A stretch of DNA of 6,688 bases from Bacteroidota bacterium (GCA_021413595.1 JAIOQD010000141.1:1-6688), one strand, 5' to 3'. Shown: positions 1-6,232, counted from the stretch's first letter. A program made the numbers and translations. The notes: generated from the letters alone by a model not told the origin.

Positions 1-123
1 TCTTTTAATTCTAAAAAAGTGGAGGAATTACAACCAAAATCACAAACAAATTTAAACGATACAGTTTTGACTCAGGCAAAAGCATATTTGCAAACTTTGT
101 ACGAACAATACCTAACATATTAA
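1..123 (+). CDS. 3' end of an unidentified gene (partial)
   Basis: The first frame is open from the window edge for 40 codons and stops with TAA at 121-123. The visible tail is hydrophilic (Lys, Gln and Asn rich) and ends in a short amphipathic stretch, AKAYLQTLYEQYLTY. The plug gene starts 2 nt after this stop, so the two are very probably co-transcribed, and any promoter for the plug gene lies upstream of the window. I do not recognise the protein. The pattern 'acidic residue, then a short helix with Ala and Leu' near the C-terminus loosely resembles the ends of S41-type peptidases, but that is too weak to name it. Confidence is for this being a real coding end, not for any function. Confidence 0.6.
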   Translation, partial: SFNSKKVEELQPKSQTNLNDTVLTQAKAYLQTLYEQYLTY

Positions 124-125
124 AA

Positions 126-1490
126 ATGTTTAACAAAAATATTTTCTTTTTATTACTCCTTTCCTTCTCTTTTTTATTGTTCAGTACAATTAGTTTTGCT
201 CAAAAGGAAAAAAAAATCGGATTGTGGAAAGCTCTTAATACTCCCGCCTATGTTGATACTACAGCTGAAGATTATTATGAGAATAATTCTATTCGTTATG
301 AGAATTATATTTATAGATCAAGCATTAAAACGGTGCAGTTGCATGATGAAAGTTTTGAATTGTCACAGCCTATTCTTAATCTTGGATCAGAGGAAAGATT
401 AAAATTAAGTTTTGATGATGTAGATGCTGATTTGAAGAACTATTCTTATACAATTATTCATTGTAATACCAATTGGGAACCATCCGGTTTAACGGCTGCT
501 GAATATATTGATGGCTTTCAGGATGCGACCATTAATGACTATCGTTATTCATTTAATACACTTCAACGATACACGCATTATAATGCTGTTTTTCCAAACA
601 GTACGATGAAAATTACAAAATCAGGAAATTATATTTTAAAAGTATTTCTTGATGGGAATCCTGAAAATATAGCTATTACAAGGCGTTTTTATGTTTATCA
701 AAATAAAATAATGATCGAGACCAAAATTATTCCTGCAAGCATTATGTCCGATAGGAATTTTAAGCAGGAAATAGATTTCACTATAAATCATACCGGATAT
801 TCCATTACAAACCCCTATGTGGATTTAAATGTAGTGATAACTCAAAATAACCGCCCTGACAATCCTAAAACTACTTTGAAGCCATTGTTTGTAAAGGATG
901 CCGAGCTTGTTTATGATTTTGATGAAGATAATGTTTTTACAGGTGGCAATGAATTCAGAAATTTTGATATAAAAAGTATTCGATACCATTCAGAAAGGAT
1001 CTCCAATGTAAAAATTGATTCGGCAGGGAATCATGTAAACTTATTATCAGATGAAAAGAGAACCTTTAAACGGTATTCTACTTTTTCAGATATTAATGGT
1101 AAATATTTAATAAAAGTCCAGGAAGGAAATAATAGTGAAGTGGAGGCTGATTATTGTTATGTGAATTTTTTCCTGCAGTATGATGCCGTATTGACAGATG
1201 GTAATTTATATGTATTTGGTGAATTTAATGCCTGGCGGTGCAATAAGGAAAATTTAATGCACTATAACGCCAAACGCTTTGGTTACGAATGTACTTTATA
1301 CTTAAAACAAGGATATTATAATTATGAATATGCCTTTTTAAAAGACGGTGCAACAGCTGCTGATAATACAATAATTGAAGGAATGCACTACGAAACCGAA
1401 AACGATTATACTATTTACGTTTATCACCGTAAGCAAGGTACCTTTTACGACCAGTTAATTGGAGTGAAACGCTCAAATTCAATGAAGTAA
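126..1490 (+). CDS. Type IX secretion system plug protein (DUF5103 family)
   Basis: This is a 454-aa secreted protein. Residues 1-26 form a signal peptide: Lys-4, a long Leu/Phe-rich core, and a likely cleavage site around SFAQ. The DUF5103 / T9SS plug first domain spans about 65-195, with the family's recognisable run from SFDDVDADLKNYSYTIIHCN (95-114) through NWEPS, EYIDGFQ (126-132) and YSFNTLQRYTHY (141-152), then KSGNYILKVF (165-174). The C-terminal part (about 345-440) looks like an immunoglobulin-type beta domain, with YVFGEFNAW at 362-370. From established work on Flavobacterium, Plug closes the SprA outer-membrane translocon channel when the partner PorV is not bound; the protein should therefore be at the outer membrane facing the periplasm. 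ATG at 126 is chosen because it gives a complete signal peptide. It lies 2 nt after the upstream gene. The length is close to what I expect for the family. The family call is firm; the channel-closing role is transferred from homologues. Confidence 0.93.
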   Translation: MFNKNIFFLLLLSFSFLLFSTISFAQKEKKIGLWKALNTPAYVDTTAEDYYENNSIRYENYIYRSSIKTVQLHDESFELSQPILNLGSEERLKLSFDDVDADLKNYSYTIIHCNTNWEPSGLTAAEYIDGFQDATINDYRYSFNTLQRYTHYNAVFPNSTMKITKSGNYILKVFLDGNPENIAITRRFYVYQNKIMIETKIIPASIMSDRNFKQEIDFTINHTGYSITNPYVDLNVVITQNNRPDNPKTTLKPLFVKDAELVYDFDEDNVFTGGNEFRNFDIKSIRYHSERISNVKIDSAGNHVNLLSDEKRTFKRYSTFSDINGKYLIKVQEGNNSEVEADYCYVNFFLQYDAVLTDGNLYVFGEFNAWRCNKENLMHYNAKRFGYECTLYLKQGYYNYEYAFLKDGATAADNTIIEGMHYETENDYTIYVYHRKQGTFYDQLIGVKRSNSMK

Positions 1491-1634
1491 TAGAGCCGTT
1501 TTAAAATCTTGAAATTTAGTGTTTTTAAGTTCGAGACCTTTTGATTGCAACCTTTTCATTTCTGTTCGCATCTTCATTAAAAATCGGGATAAAGTAGGTA
1601 TCCGATTTTGCTCGTAAACAAAAAAGTTGTTCAT
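1479..1634 (-). CDS. Possible small protein, 51 aa, function unknown
   Basis: On the - strand an ATG at 1634-1632 opens a frame of 51 codons that stops with TGA at 1481-1479. It overlaps the last 12 nt of the plug gene tail to tail. The product begins MNNFFVYEQNRIPTLSRF and continues with a basic amphipathic segment, LMKMRTEMKRLQSKGLELK (about 20-38). The composition is balanced and protein-like: mixed charge, Leu spacing suited to a helix, no low complexity. AAGGAT immediately precedes the ATG, which is unusual here because most starts in this window lack a purine-rich site. Against it, a frame of this length can arise by chance in non-coding DNA, and an inverted repeat (1580-1609) that looks like a terminator lies inside it. 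I do not recognise a family. It would be transcribed divergently from apaG. Confidence 0.4.
   Translation of the reverse strand: MNNFFVYEQNRIPTLSRFLMKMRTEMKRLQSKGLELKNTKFQDFKTALLLH
1580..1609 (+). terminator. Terminator-like hairpin after the plug gene
   Basis: The arms AAAATCGGGATA (1580-1591) and TATCCGATTTT (1599-1609) pair over 11 bp with one bulged G, around a 7-nt loop. The 3' arm ends in four T on the + strand, and the complement ends in five T. It starts 90 nt after the plug gene stop, so it could end + strand transcription there. The stem is A-T rich at its base and only moderate in GC, so it is a weak intrinsic terminator at best. It also lies within the candidate small gene at 1479-1634, where the same bases would encode residues about 9-18; the two readings compete. 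Confidence 0.35.
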
Positions 1635-1665
1635 ATCCTTGTGTTAAAAAAAATTGGCTCGATAC

Positions 1666-1697
1666 TTGTTTAATTGAAATGGGAATGTTTAATATTG
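1666..1697 (+). promoter_or_regulatory. Candidate Bacteroidota-type promoter for apaG
   Basis: The Bacteroidota primary sigma factor typically uses a TTTG/TTG -33 element and a TAnnTTTG -7 element, about 19-21 nt apart. Here TTG at 1666-1668 is followed after 21 nt by TAATATTG at 1690-1697, one mismatch from the -7 consensus. Transcription would start near 1703, giving a leader of roughly 33 nt to the apaG ATG. This is a short motif match by eye in AT-rich DNA, so chance is a real possibility. Confidence 0.3.
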
Positions 1698-1703
1698 CAT
1701 GAA

Positions 1704-1716
1704 TGAGATAATCTCA
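1704..1716. promoter_or_regulatory. Perfect 13-bp dyad TGAGATAATCTCA before apaG
   Basis: TGAGAT and ATCTCA are exact inverted copies around a single central A. The dyad sits 19 nt upstream of the apaG start and directly at the transcription start predicted from the promoter candidate at 1666-1697. The position and symmetry would suit an operator for a dimeric regulator or a small 5' leader structure. No regulator is encoded nearby, and I do not recognise the motif, so its role is unproven. Confidence 0.3.
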
Positions 1717-1735
1717 CCTACTAAAATAATATGTT

Positions 1736-2131
1736 ATGGGAGCACAGACCACACAAGTTACGCATGGAATAAAAATAAGTGTTGAAACGAAATTCCACAC
1801 AGAACATTCAAATGCAGAAAACCGTCATTATCTTTTTTTGTATATTATAACTATTGAAAACAAAAGCGATTTCGCGGTTAAATTAGTTTCGCGGCATTGG
1901 GATATTTTCGATTCCAGCAGTGAACAAAGTAAAGTTGATGGTGATGGAGTTGTAGGAGAACAGCCTATGTTAGAGCCTGGTGAGGTGTTTGAATATGAAT
2001 CTGCTTGTAGTCTTACTACAGATATTGGCAAAATGAGTGGTACCTATTTAATGGAACGTAAGATTGATAAAGCCCGCTTTTACGTTACTATTCCTGAATT
2101 TGAATTGGTTGTTCCGCAACGTTTAAATTAA
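1736..2131 (+). CDS. apaG: ApaG domain protein (DUF525)
   Basis: The product is 131 aa and consists of a single ApaG domain with a fibronectin-III-like beta fold. Family hallmarks are visible in order: VETKFHTEHS (16-25) on the first strands, the ITIEN turn (38-42), VSRHWDIFD (51-59), the signature GDGVVGEQPMLEPGEVFEYE (69-88), then SLTTDIGKMSGTYLM (92-106). E. coli ApaG is 125 aa, so this is full length. In enterobacteria the gene lies beside apaH and is linked to cobalt tolerance (CorD in Salmonella), but the biochemical role is not settled; the domain also occurs in eukaryotic F-box proteins as a binding module. No apaH is present here. The ATG at 1736 is supported by an in-frame TAA three codons upstream (1727-1729). 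The gene appears to have its own promoter because 245 bp separate it from the plug gene. Confidence 0.93.
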   Translation: MGAQTTQVTHGIKISVETKFHTEHSNAENRHYLFLYIITIENKSDFAVKLVSRHWDIFDSSSEQSKVDGDGVVGEQPMLEPGEVFEYESACSLTTDIGKMSGTYLMERKIDKARFYVTIPEFELVVPQRLN

Positions 2132-2232
2132 GAGCTCCTCCAAACCTTCCTGAAAGGGAAGAAAGTTTTCTGCTAATTCGTTTCTATATCTTGTGAGTGG
2201 GCTCTCCTCCCCTTGGGGGAGGTAGGGTGGGA
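2132..2232. repeat. Inverted pair of GC-rich hairpin elements between convergent genes
   Basis: This 106-bp space between two convergent genes holds two related elements. On the + strand at 2204-2232, CCTCCCC (2206-2212) pairs with GGGGAGG (2216-2222) over a TTG loop and is followed by TAGGGTGGGA. On the - strand at 2161-2132, CTTCC and GGAAG pair and are followed by GTTTGGAGGAG. Both thus have the form pyrimidine arm, short loop, purine arm, then a G-rich tail, in opposite orientation; 10 of 16 bases agree from the purine arm onward. This looks like a REP-type intergenic element pair. Neither hairpin is followed by a T-run, so they are not classical intrinsic terminators, though the location suits a bidirectional transcript end. 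Whether the elements recur in the genome cannot be seen from here. Confidence 0.5.
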
Positions 2233-2237
2233 CTGAA

Positions 2238-2741
2238 TTAATCCAAATAAACAGCTTCTTTTCCTTTTTTATTTATTTCTACCGTAATATGCTCCTGCAA
2301 AGTTGTGGATAATGATAATCCTACGAAATCAGCTTTAATGGGGTAACGATTATGCCCACGGTCAACTAAAACAACAGTTGTTAATCGTTTAACAGGGCTT
2401 GTTAAAAATGGTTTTGCTCCAAAGATCAATGTTCTGCCTGAATCCAAAACATCATCCACTAATATAATTACTTTATTTTGTAGTTCTTTATCGGTTAAGC
2501 CTAATTTTATTTCTGTTGAAAGTGGATTTTTTTTATCAATAACAATTTCAATCAATTTGGTTTTGATAGGCGAAATTTTTTGTAATACTTCTACAATGTG
2601 TTTGGCTAAAACAAAGCCATTACTCGCAATACCTGCAACAATAATTTCTTTTTCATCATAGTTGTTTTCATAAATTTCATAGGCAATACGATTAATCTTT
2701 TGCTGAATTTGTTTGCTGTTTAATATTAAGGTCTTATTCAT
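2238..2741 (-). CDS. PyrR-type phosphoribosyltransferase
   Basis: This is a 167-aa type I phosphoribosyltransferase, full length for the PyrR/uracil-phosphoribosyltransferase group. The PRPP-binding signature is VIILVDDVLDSGRT (91-104). The N-terminal substrate loop is GIASNGFVLA (37-46). DRGHNRYPIKADFVG (127-141) closely follows the PyrR pattern 'RGHRELPIRADFVG', which is the main reason for choosing this subgroup over hypoxanthine or xanthine transferases. Such enzymes join a base, probably uracil, to PRPP in the cytoplasm; PyrR of Bacillus also binds pyr mRNA. No pyrimidine genes or anti-terminator leader are seen here, so an RNA-binding role is unsupported. It begins 5 nt after the DUF983 gene and is the last gene of the - strand group. 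The exact base specificity is inference. Confidence 0.85.
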   Translation of the reverse strand: MNKTLILNSKQIQQKINRIAYEIYENNYDEKEIIVAGIASNGFVLAKHIVEVLQKISPIKTKLIEIVIDKKNPLSTEIKLGLTDKELQNKVIILVDDVLDSGRTLIFGAKPFLTSPVKRLTTVVLVDRGHNRYPIKADFVGLSLSTTLQEHITVEINKKGKEAVYLD

Positions 2742-2746
2742 TGGCT

Positions 2747-3175
2747 TTATTTTTTTGTCATAGTATTATTATGAATATTTTTTGCTGGATTGTAAGAAAC
2801 AAACAAATTTATCCAAATAGCTCTTGAGTTTCGGAAAACGATAGGGAAAAGTAATAAAATAACAGTTATGATGGCAATAATATTTGGTGCAATATCCCAT
2901 CCGTAGAAACGAAAAACAATTAAATGAACAATTACCACAATTGCAGTAGTAGTTGCATGGCTAACCATCATTGCCCCCCAGTAAAATCCTGATTCGCGCC
3001 TAAGATCCAGCCCACAAACAGGACATTTATCCGGCATTTTGTCAAACATCTTAAGATTATAAGGATTTTGAGTAAGAAATAGATCCCCTTCCTGGCAGCG
3101 AGGACATTTCAATTTGACAATACTATATAGTTTTGTTCCCTTTTTTAGAGGGTTAATTAATTTCAAGAATTTCAT
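2747..3175 (-). CDS. DUF983 membrane protein with N-terminal zinc ribbon
   Basis: The product is 142 aa from the ATG at 3175; a GTG two codons earlier (3181) would give 144. Counting from that GTG, a four-cysteine zinc ribbon is formed by CPRC (26-29, in KCPRCQEGDLF) and CPVCG (53-57). This is followed by the family's ESGFYWGAMMVSHA segment (63-76) and two hydrophobic helices, about 77-92 and 98-116, then a short polar tail. This is the typical DUF983 layout: cysteines in the cytoplasm and helices in the inner membrane. The family's function is not established. I prefer the ATG because GTG starts are uncommon in this phylum. The gene overlaps the 3' end of the SulP gene by 23 nt (29 with GTG), which implies co-transcription and possibly translational coupling. 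The PRT gene follows after 5 nt. Confidence 0.9.
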   Translation of the reverse strand: MKFLKLINPLKKGTKLYSIVKLKCPRCQEGDLFLTQNPYNLKMFDKMPDKCPVCGLDLRRESGFYWGAMMVSHATTTAIVVIVHLIVFRFYGWDIAPNIIAIITVILLLFPIVFRNSRAIWINLFVSYNPAKNIHNNTMTKK

Positions 3176-4808
3176 TAGCACGTTTTAAAGCATCATCAAT
3201 GTTCGGTAAGATATTGATTTTTCCAATTTTCAGCAAAAGTTTTGATTTTTCTATTTCCAAATAAACCTCTTTATTCACTCCTGAAAGGACTAATTTTATT
3301 TTTTGTTCAATACATTCCTTTTGTATTTTTTCAAGGGTGTGAAGGCCCGTGGCATCAATAAAAGGCACATGTCTCATTCGGATAATTAATATTTTTGGTC
3401 TTCGTTCTATGATTTTTATCGCCTCTGTGAATTTTGATGCAGCGCCAAAGAAAAAGGGACCTTCAATTTCATATACATCAACTCCTACTGGTACTTGGTA
3501 TTTGTTTATTGCCTCTTGATCATATTTCTCCTCCTGTCCATCAGTGCCATTTGTAATAAAATTCACGGTGGCTGCCTTTGCCATTCGCTTCATAAAAAGA
3601 AAAGCGGAAAGAACCATGCCAATTTCTATTGCTATTGTGAGATCGACTATTACCGTTAAAAAAAAAGTAATGAGGAGGATTAGTGCGTCACTTTTTGGTC
3701 CTTTTAAAACACTAATAAATGAGCGCCATTCACTCATGTTATAAGCGACTACAACAAGAATTCCCGCCAAACATGACATTGGAATTAATATTGCCCATTT
3801 ACCTACAAAGAGCATTATTACAAGTAAAGTTAATGCATGAATGAGTCCTGCAACTGGAGTTCGTCCTCCATTCTTTACGTTTGTTACTGTTCTTGCTATA
3901 GCTCCTGTAGCTGGGATTCCTCCGAACATTGCTGAAAAAATATTTGCCCCGCCCTGAGCAACAAGCTCCGTATTTGAGCGATGTTTTCCGCCAATCATTC
4001 CATCTGAAACAACAGCCGAAAGAAGTGATTCAATACCCCCAAGCAATGCTATTGTAAATGCAGGCGGAATTAAATTCTTTACGATTTCGAAATTGATATG
4101 CGGAACAACAGGTACTGGCAGAGTGGATGGAATTTCTCCGAATACACTTCCTATTGTTTCAGTTGGCCATTTTAAAAAAGTAACTAATGCCGTAAATAAA
4201 ATAATTGCAATTAGAGAACCGGGAATTTTAGTGGTGATTTTTGAAAATCCCATTGTTATTATCACTGTACCTGTGGCTATAGCTATAGCATACCAATTAA
4301 CGCTATTAAAATATTTAAAATAATCTGACCATTTATCAATAAATTCAGCAGGAACTTTTCCCATTTCCAAACCAAAGAAGTCTTTCATTTGTGATGAAAA
4401 AATAATAAGGGCTATACCTGTAGTGAAACCAACAATTAAGGGATGTGGTATAAATTTTATTACAGAGCCAAGTTTTGCGAAGCCCATAATCATTAACATT
4501 ATTCCGGCCATAAATGTGGCAATGGTTAAACCATCTACACCGTATTGCTGAACGATACCATAAACAATAACGATGAATGCGCCAGTGGGACCACCAATCT
4601 GAACACGGCTTCCACCAAAAAATGAAATAATAAATCCTGCAACGATAGCTGTAAATAATCCTTTTTCTGGTGAAACACCTGAGGCTATCGCAAAAGCAAT
4701 TGCTAAGGGTAACGCAACGATACCAACAATAACTCCTGCAATCAGGTCTTTAATAAAAAGATCTTTGCTGTATCCTTTAAGTGTTGAAAAAAGTTTAGGT
4801 CTAAACAT
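3153..4808 (-). CDS. SulP/SLC26 family anion transporter with STAS domain
   Basis: This is a 551-aa inner-membrane transporter, full length. The N-terminal membrane part (about 20-407) carries the SulP signatures: LPLAIAFAIASGVSPEKGL (33-51), GGSRVQIGGPTGAF (65-78) at the substrate-binding helix, GGIESLLSAVVSDGM (257-271), and GGIPATGAIARTVTNVKNGG (296-315). A linker leads to a cytoplasmic STAS domain (about 440-545) with IIRMRHVPFIDATGL (475-489); T487 sits at the position phosphorylated in SpoIIAA-type STAS proteins. Family members move sulfate, bicarbonate, chloride or dicarboxylates; the substrate cannot be read from sequence. The ATG at 4808 is the only plausible start, as the next in-frame codons upstream lead to the TAA of the preceding gene. 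It lies 15 nt after the 87-aa gene and overlaps the DUF983 gene. No carbonic anhydrase or sulfate assimilation gene lies in the window to suggest a substrate. Confidence 0.95.
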   Translation of the reverse strand: MFRPKLFSTLKGYSKDLFIKDLIAGVIVGIVALPLAIAFAIASGVSPEKGLFTAIVAGFIISFFGGSRVQIGGPTGAFIVIVYGIVQQYGVDGLTIATFMAGIMLMIMGFAKLGSVIKFIPHPLIVGFTTGIALIIFSSQMKDFFGLEMGKVPAEFIDKWSDYFKYFNSVNWYAIAIATGTVIITMGFSKITTKIPGSLIAIILFTALVTFLKWPTETIGSVFGEIPSTLPVPVVPHINFEIVKNLIPPAFTIALLGGIESLLSAVVSDGMIGGKHRSNTELVAQGGANIFSAMFGGIPATGAIARTVTNVKNGGRTPVAGLIHALTLLVIMLFVGKWAILIPMSCLAGILVVVAYNMSEWRSFISVLKGPKSDALILLITFFLTVIVDLTIAIEIGMVLSAFLFMKRMAKAATVNFITNGTDGQEEKYDQEAINKYQVPVGVDVYEIEGPFFFGAASKFTEAIKIIERRPKILIIRMRHVPFIDATGLHTLEKIQKECIEQKIKLVLSGVNKEVYLEIEKSKLLLKIGKINILPNIDDALKRANEILEIN

Positions 4809-4823
4809 AATGCTGACTTTTTG

Positions 4824-5087
4824 TTAAGATTTTACCTTATAAGAAATTTTCAATGCGTTTAAATGGATTCTTGCCCTTTTAATATTCGCCCATTCGACTG
4901 AGTTTACATCAATTGCATTGATTTTTAACAGATCGGATTTAAGATCTTTTAAAAATTTTGGAATAGAAATATCATCCTCCTTGTTTTTAGATAATTTCAC
5001 TATTTCCTTATCAATTATCAATATTATTTCTGGAGTGCTTTTTGCTTGTCTTATTTTTTTTACTATAAGCTCTTCTGATTTATTCAT
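4824..5087 (-). CDS. Small helical protein, second of a tandem pair (87 aa)
   Basis: I do not recognise this protein. It has no signal peptide, membrane segment or cysteine motif, and its Lys/Ile/Leu-rich pattern suggests a soluble bundle of three or four helices. It aligns with the 88-aa product just upstream over the whole length without a gap: about 19 positions are identical, including V9, I12, A15, I24-I25-D26, I29, L32, N35, D39, I42, F45-L46, L49, N68, K70, A72 and N77. This indicates an old tandem duplication. SulP starts 15 nt downstream in the same reading frame, and the 88-aa gene ends 21 nt upstream, also in frame. Codon use is AT-rich. A role as partner or regulator of the transporter is possible but rests only on position. 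Confidence 0.8.
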   Translation of the reverse strand: MNKSEELIVKKIRQAKSTPEIILIIDKEIVKLSKNKEDDISIPKFLKDLKSDLLKINAIDVNSVEWANIKRARIHLNALKISYKVKS

Positions 5088-5108
5088 AAGTTTAAGACTT
5101 TCGTTTAT

Positions 5109-5375
5109 TTAAATATCAGATTTAATTTTATTTAATTCATGGTTATTAATGCAACATATAGCTTCTTTTAAATTTTCAATTTTATTTTGTGTTATTGCTG
5201 AGGTTTTCATTTCTATCATTAATGTTTCCAGTTTTGAAAGAAACCGAATAATAATAAAATCATTTGTGCTATTGTTTCTGAGTGTTTTAATACTTGCATC
5301 AATTATTTCTTCAACCTGAATCACATTTGATGCATTGATTATATTTTCAACTGTTTGATTTCTTAATTCTGTCAT
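5109..5375 (-). CDS. Small helical protein, first of a tandem pair (88 aa)
   Basis: This unrecognised soluble protein is the paralogue of the 87-aa protein that follows. Shared positions include the VxxIxxA start (9-15), EEIID in this copy against LIIDK in the other (22-27), RFL against KFL (44-46), and NLK against NIK (68-70). Residues C74 and C75 form a Cys-Cys pair absent from the other copy, where a Trp (W66) and basic residues replace parts of the last helix, so the copies have diverged. The gene starts 8 nt after the methyltransferase stop. The first 180 bases of its 3' side (5101-5280) contain only 40 G or C (22%), against 84 of 180 (47%) in 3841-4020 inside SulP. No Shine-Dalgarno sequence precedes the ATG. 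Confidence 0.8.
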   Translation of the reverse strand: MTELRNQTVENIINASNVIQVEEIIDASIKTLRNNSTNDFIIIRFLSKLETLMIEMKTSAITQNKIENLKEAICCINNHELNKIKSDI

Positions 5376-5383
5376 TAGGCTTA

Positions 5384-6148
5384 TTATATTGATTCGCTTA
5401 GTTTAATTGAAAATAATTTTTTTGAATTGTTCTTTTTATATCCGTACCTTATTGTTAATAAGGCTCGATCATGAATAATCATCCAGTTAGTGCGGTCTCC
5501 GCTGTAATATTTCATTATTGAATTTGGTCCAATTAATTTGTTAAAAGATTCTATTAATTCATTTTCGTGTTTTTCGGATTTTGAAACTGAAATCATTCTG
5601 TTATAGCAGATTATTCCGGAAGGTGTCAACAAGTTACTGATGGCCGACAGGAATTGATCGTCTGAAAATTTTTGTGGTGTTTCATCATCTACAAAAATAT
5701 CCACTGCAATTAAATCATATTTTTCAGTACATTTCAAAACAAAATTGTAAGCATCTGTTTCATGGATATTCAGTTTTTTTACCCGGCTGATATTAAAATG
5801 TTTTTTTGCTAATTCAATTACTACTTTATCCGCCTCTACACCCGTTATTGTGCAGTTTTTATGAAGCGTATCCGTAAGTAAGGAAGCAATGCTCCCAGCA
5901 CCAAATCCAAGGATCAAAACATTCTTTATTTCTCTTTCACGAATGTTTAATTTTTTGAAAGTTTTGTGAAATATATCATGTAAAGATCCATAAGAATAAT
6001 TAACATGGCTTGTGTTTAGTAATAGTTTTCCACCATCCAAAACTACTTCCAGAAAAGGTGTTATTTGCCCCATTCTTTGCTCTATGGGAAAGGGGGAAAT
6101 ATAACTGAATAAAGTTGTTAGGAACGAATGTTTTTTCTTTAAATACAT
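5384..6148 (-). CDS. Spermidine-synthase-like SAM-dependent methyltransferase
   Basis: This 254-aa protein has a class I Rossmann methyltransferase fold arranged like the spermidine synthase family. A short N-terminal beta region (about 25-50) is followed by motif I VLILGFGAGSIASLL (77-91), a post-I acidic strand end GVEADKVVIELAKKHF (103-118, with E105 expected to hold the ribose hydroxyls), motif II ETDAYNFV (130-137) and YDLIAVDIF (144-152) with D150, then a C-terminal sheet. True spermidine synthases have GGGxG in motif I and a D-S-S-D-P-type active-site loop; here GFGAG and VDIFVDDETP replace them, so polyamine synthesis is unlikely and a methyl transfer or other role is more probable. 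No signal peptide is seen. ATG 6148 is fixed by an in-frame TAA two codons upstream. A 91-bp space precedes it and the 88-aa gene follows after 8 nt. The substrate is unknown. Confidence 0.8.
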   Translation of the reverse strand: MYLKKKHSFLTTLFSYISPFPIEQRMGQITPFLEVVLDGGKLLLNTSHVNYSYGSLHDIFHKTFKKLNIREREIKNVLILGFGAGSIASLLTDTLHKNCTITGVEADKVVIELAKKHFNISRVKKLNIHETDAYNFVLKCTEKYDLIAVDIFVDDETPQKFSDDQFLSAISNLLTPSGIICYNRMISVSKSEKHENELIESFNKLIGPNSIMKYYSGDRTNWMIIHDRALLTIRYGYKKNNSKKLFSIKLSESI

Positions 6149-6232
6149 TTCTTAATTGATAAATTTTATTATTTAAAACATTGAAAAGCAAACGGAGCCA
6201 TCTCAGCTTGTCAAAGTTTTATTTTGTTAATT

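Noticed and set aside
1828..2031. 67-codon open frame on the - strand
   Set aside because: It is antisense to apaG, whose identity is secure.
2206..2222. Classical intrinsic terminator for the - strand operon or for apaG
   Set aside because: The stem is strong, but no T-run follows it on either strand; it is reported as a repeat-type hairpin instead.
2238..2741. Assigning the gene symbol pyrR and RNA-binding attenuation
   Set aside because: The transferase motifs are clear, but no pyr operon or leader structure is in the window, so only the enzyme family is claimed.
3544..3744. 66-codon open frame on the + strand
   Set aside because: It is antisense to the well-supported SulP gene and looks like a complement of its codons.
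4093..4323. 76-codon open frame on the + strand
   Set aside because: It is antisense to SulP membrane-segment codons; no independent support.
4918..5112. 64-codon open frame on the + strand, hydrophobic product
   Set aside because: It is antisense to the 87-aa gene; its hydrophobicity follows from the Lys/Asn/Glu-rich codons on the other strand.
5384..6148. Naming the 254-aa protein speE (spermidine synthase)
   Set aside because: The GGGxG and DSSDP-type signature residues are missing, so only the fold family is supported.
6000..6191. 63-codon open frame on the - strand
   Set aside because: It overlaps the N-terminal coding part of the methyltransferase in another frame and has no protein-like pattern.
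6193..6214. Promoter for the methyltransferase gene with TTGACA on the - strand (6214-6209)
   Set aside because: The -35-like hexamer is perfect for an E. coli-type promoter, but no matching -10 lies 16-18 nt downstream. The nearest Bacteroidota -7-like word (TCCGTTTG) is mismatched and only 15 nt from the TTTG, so the spacing is wrong.
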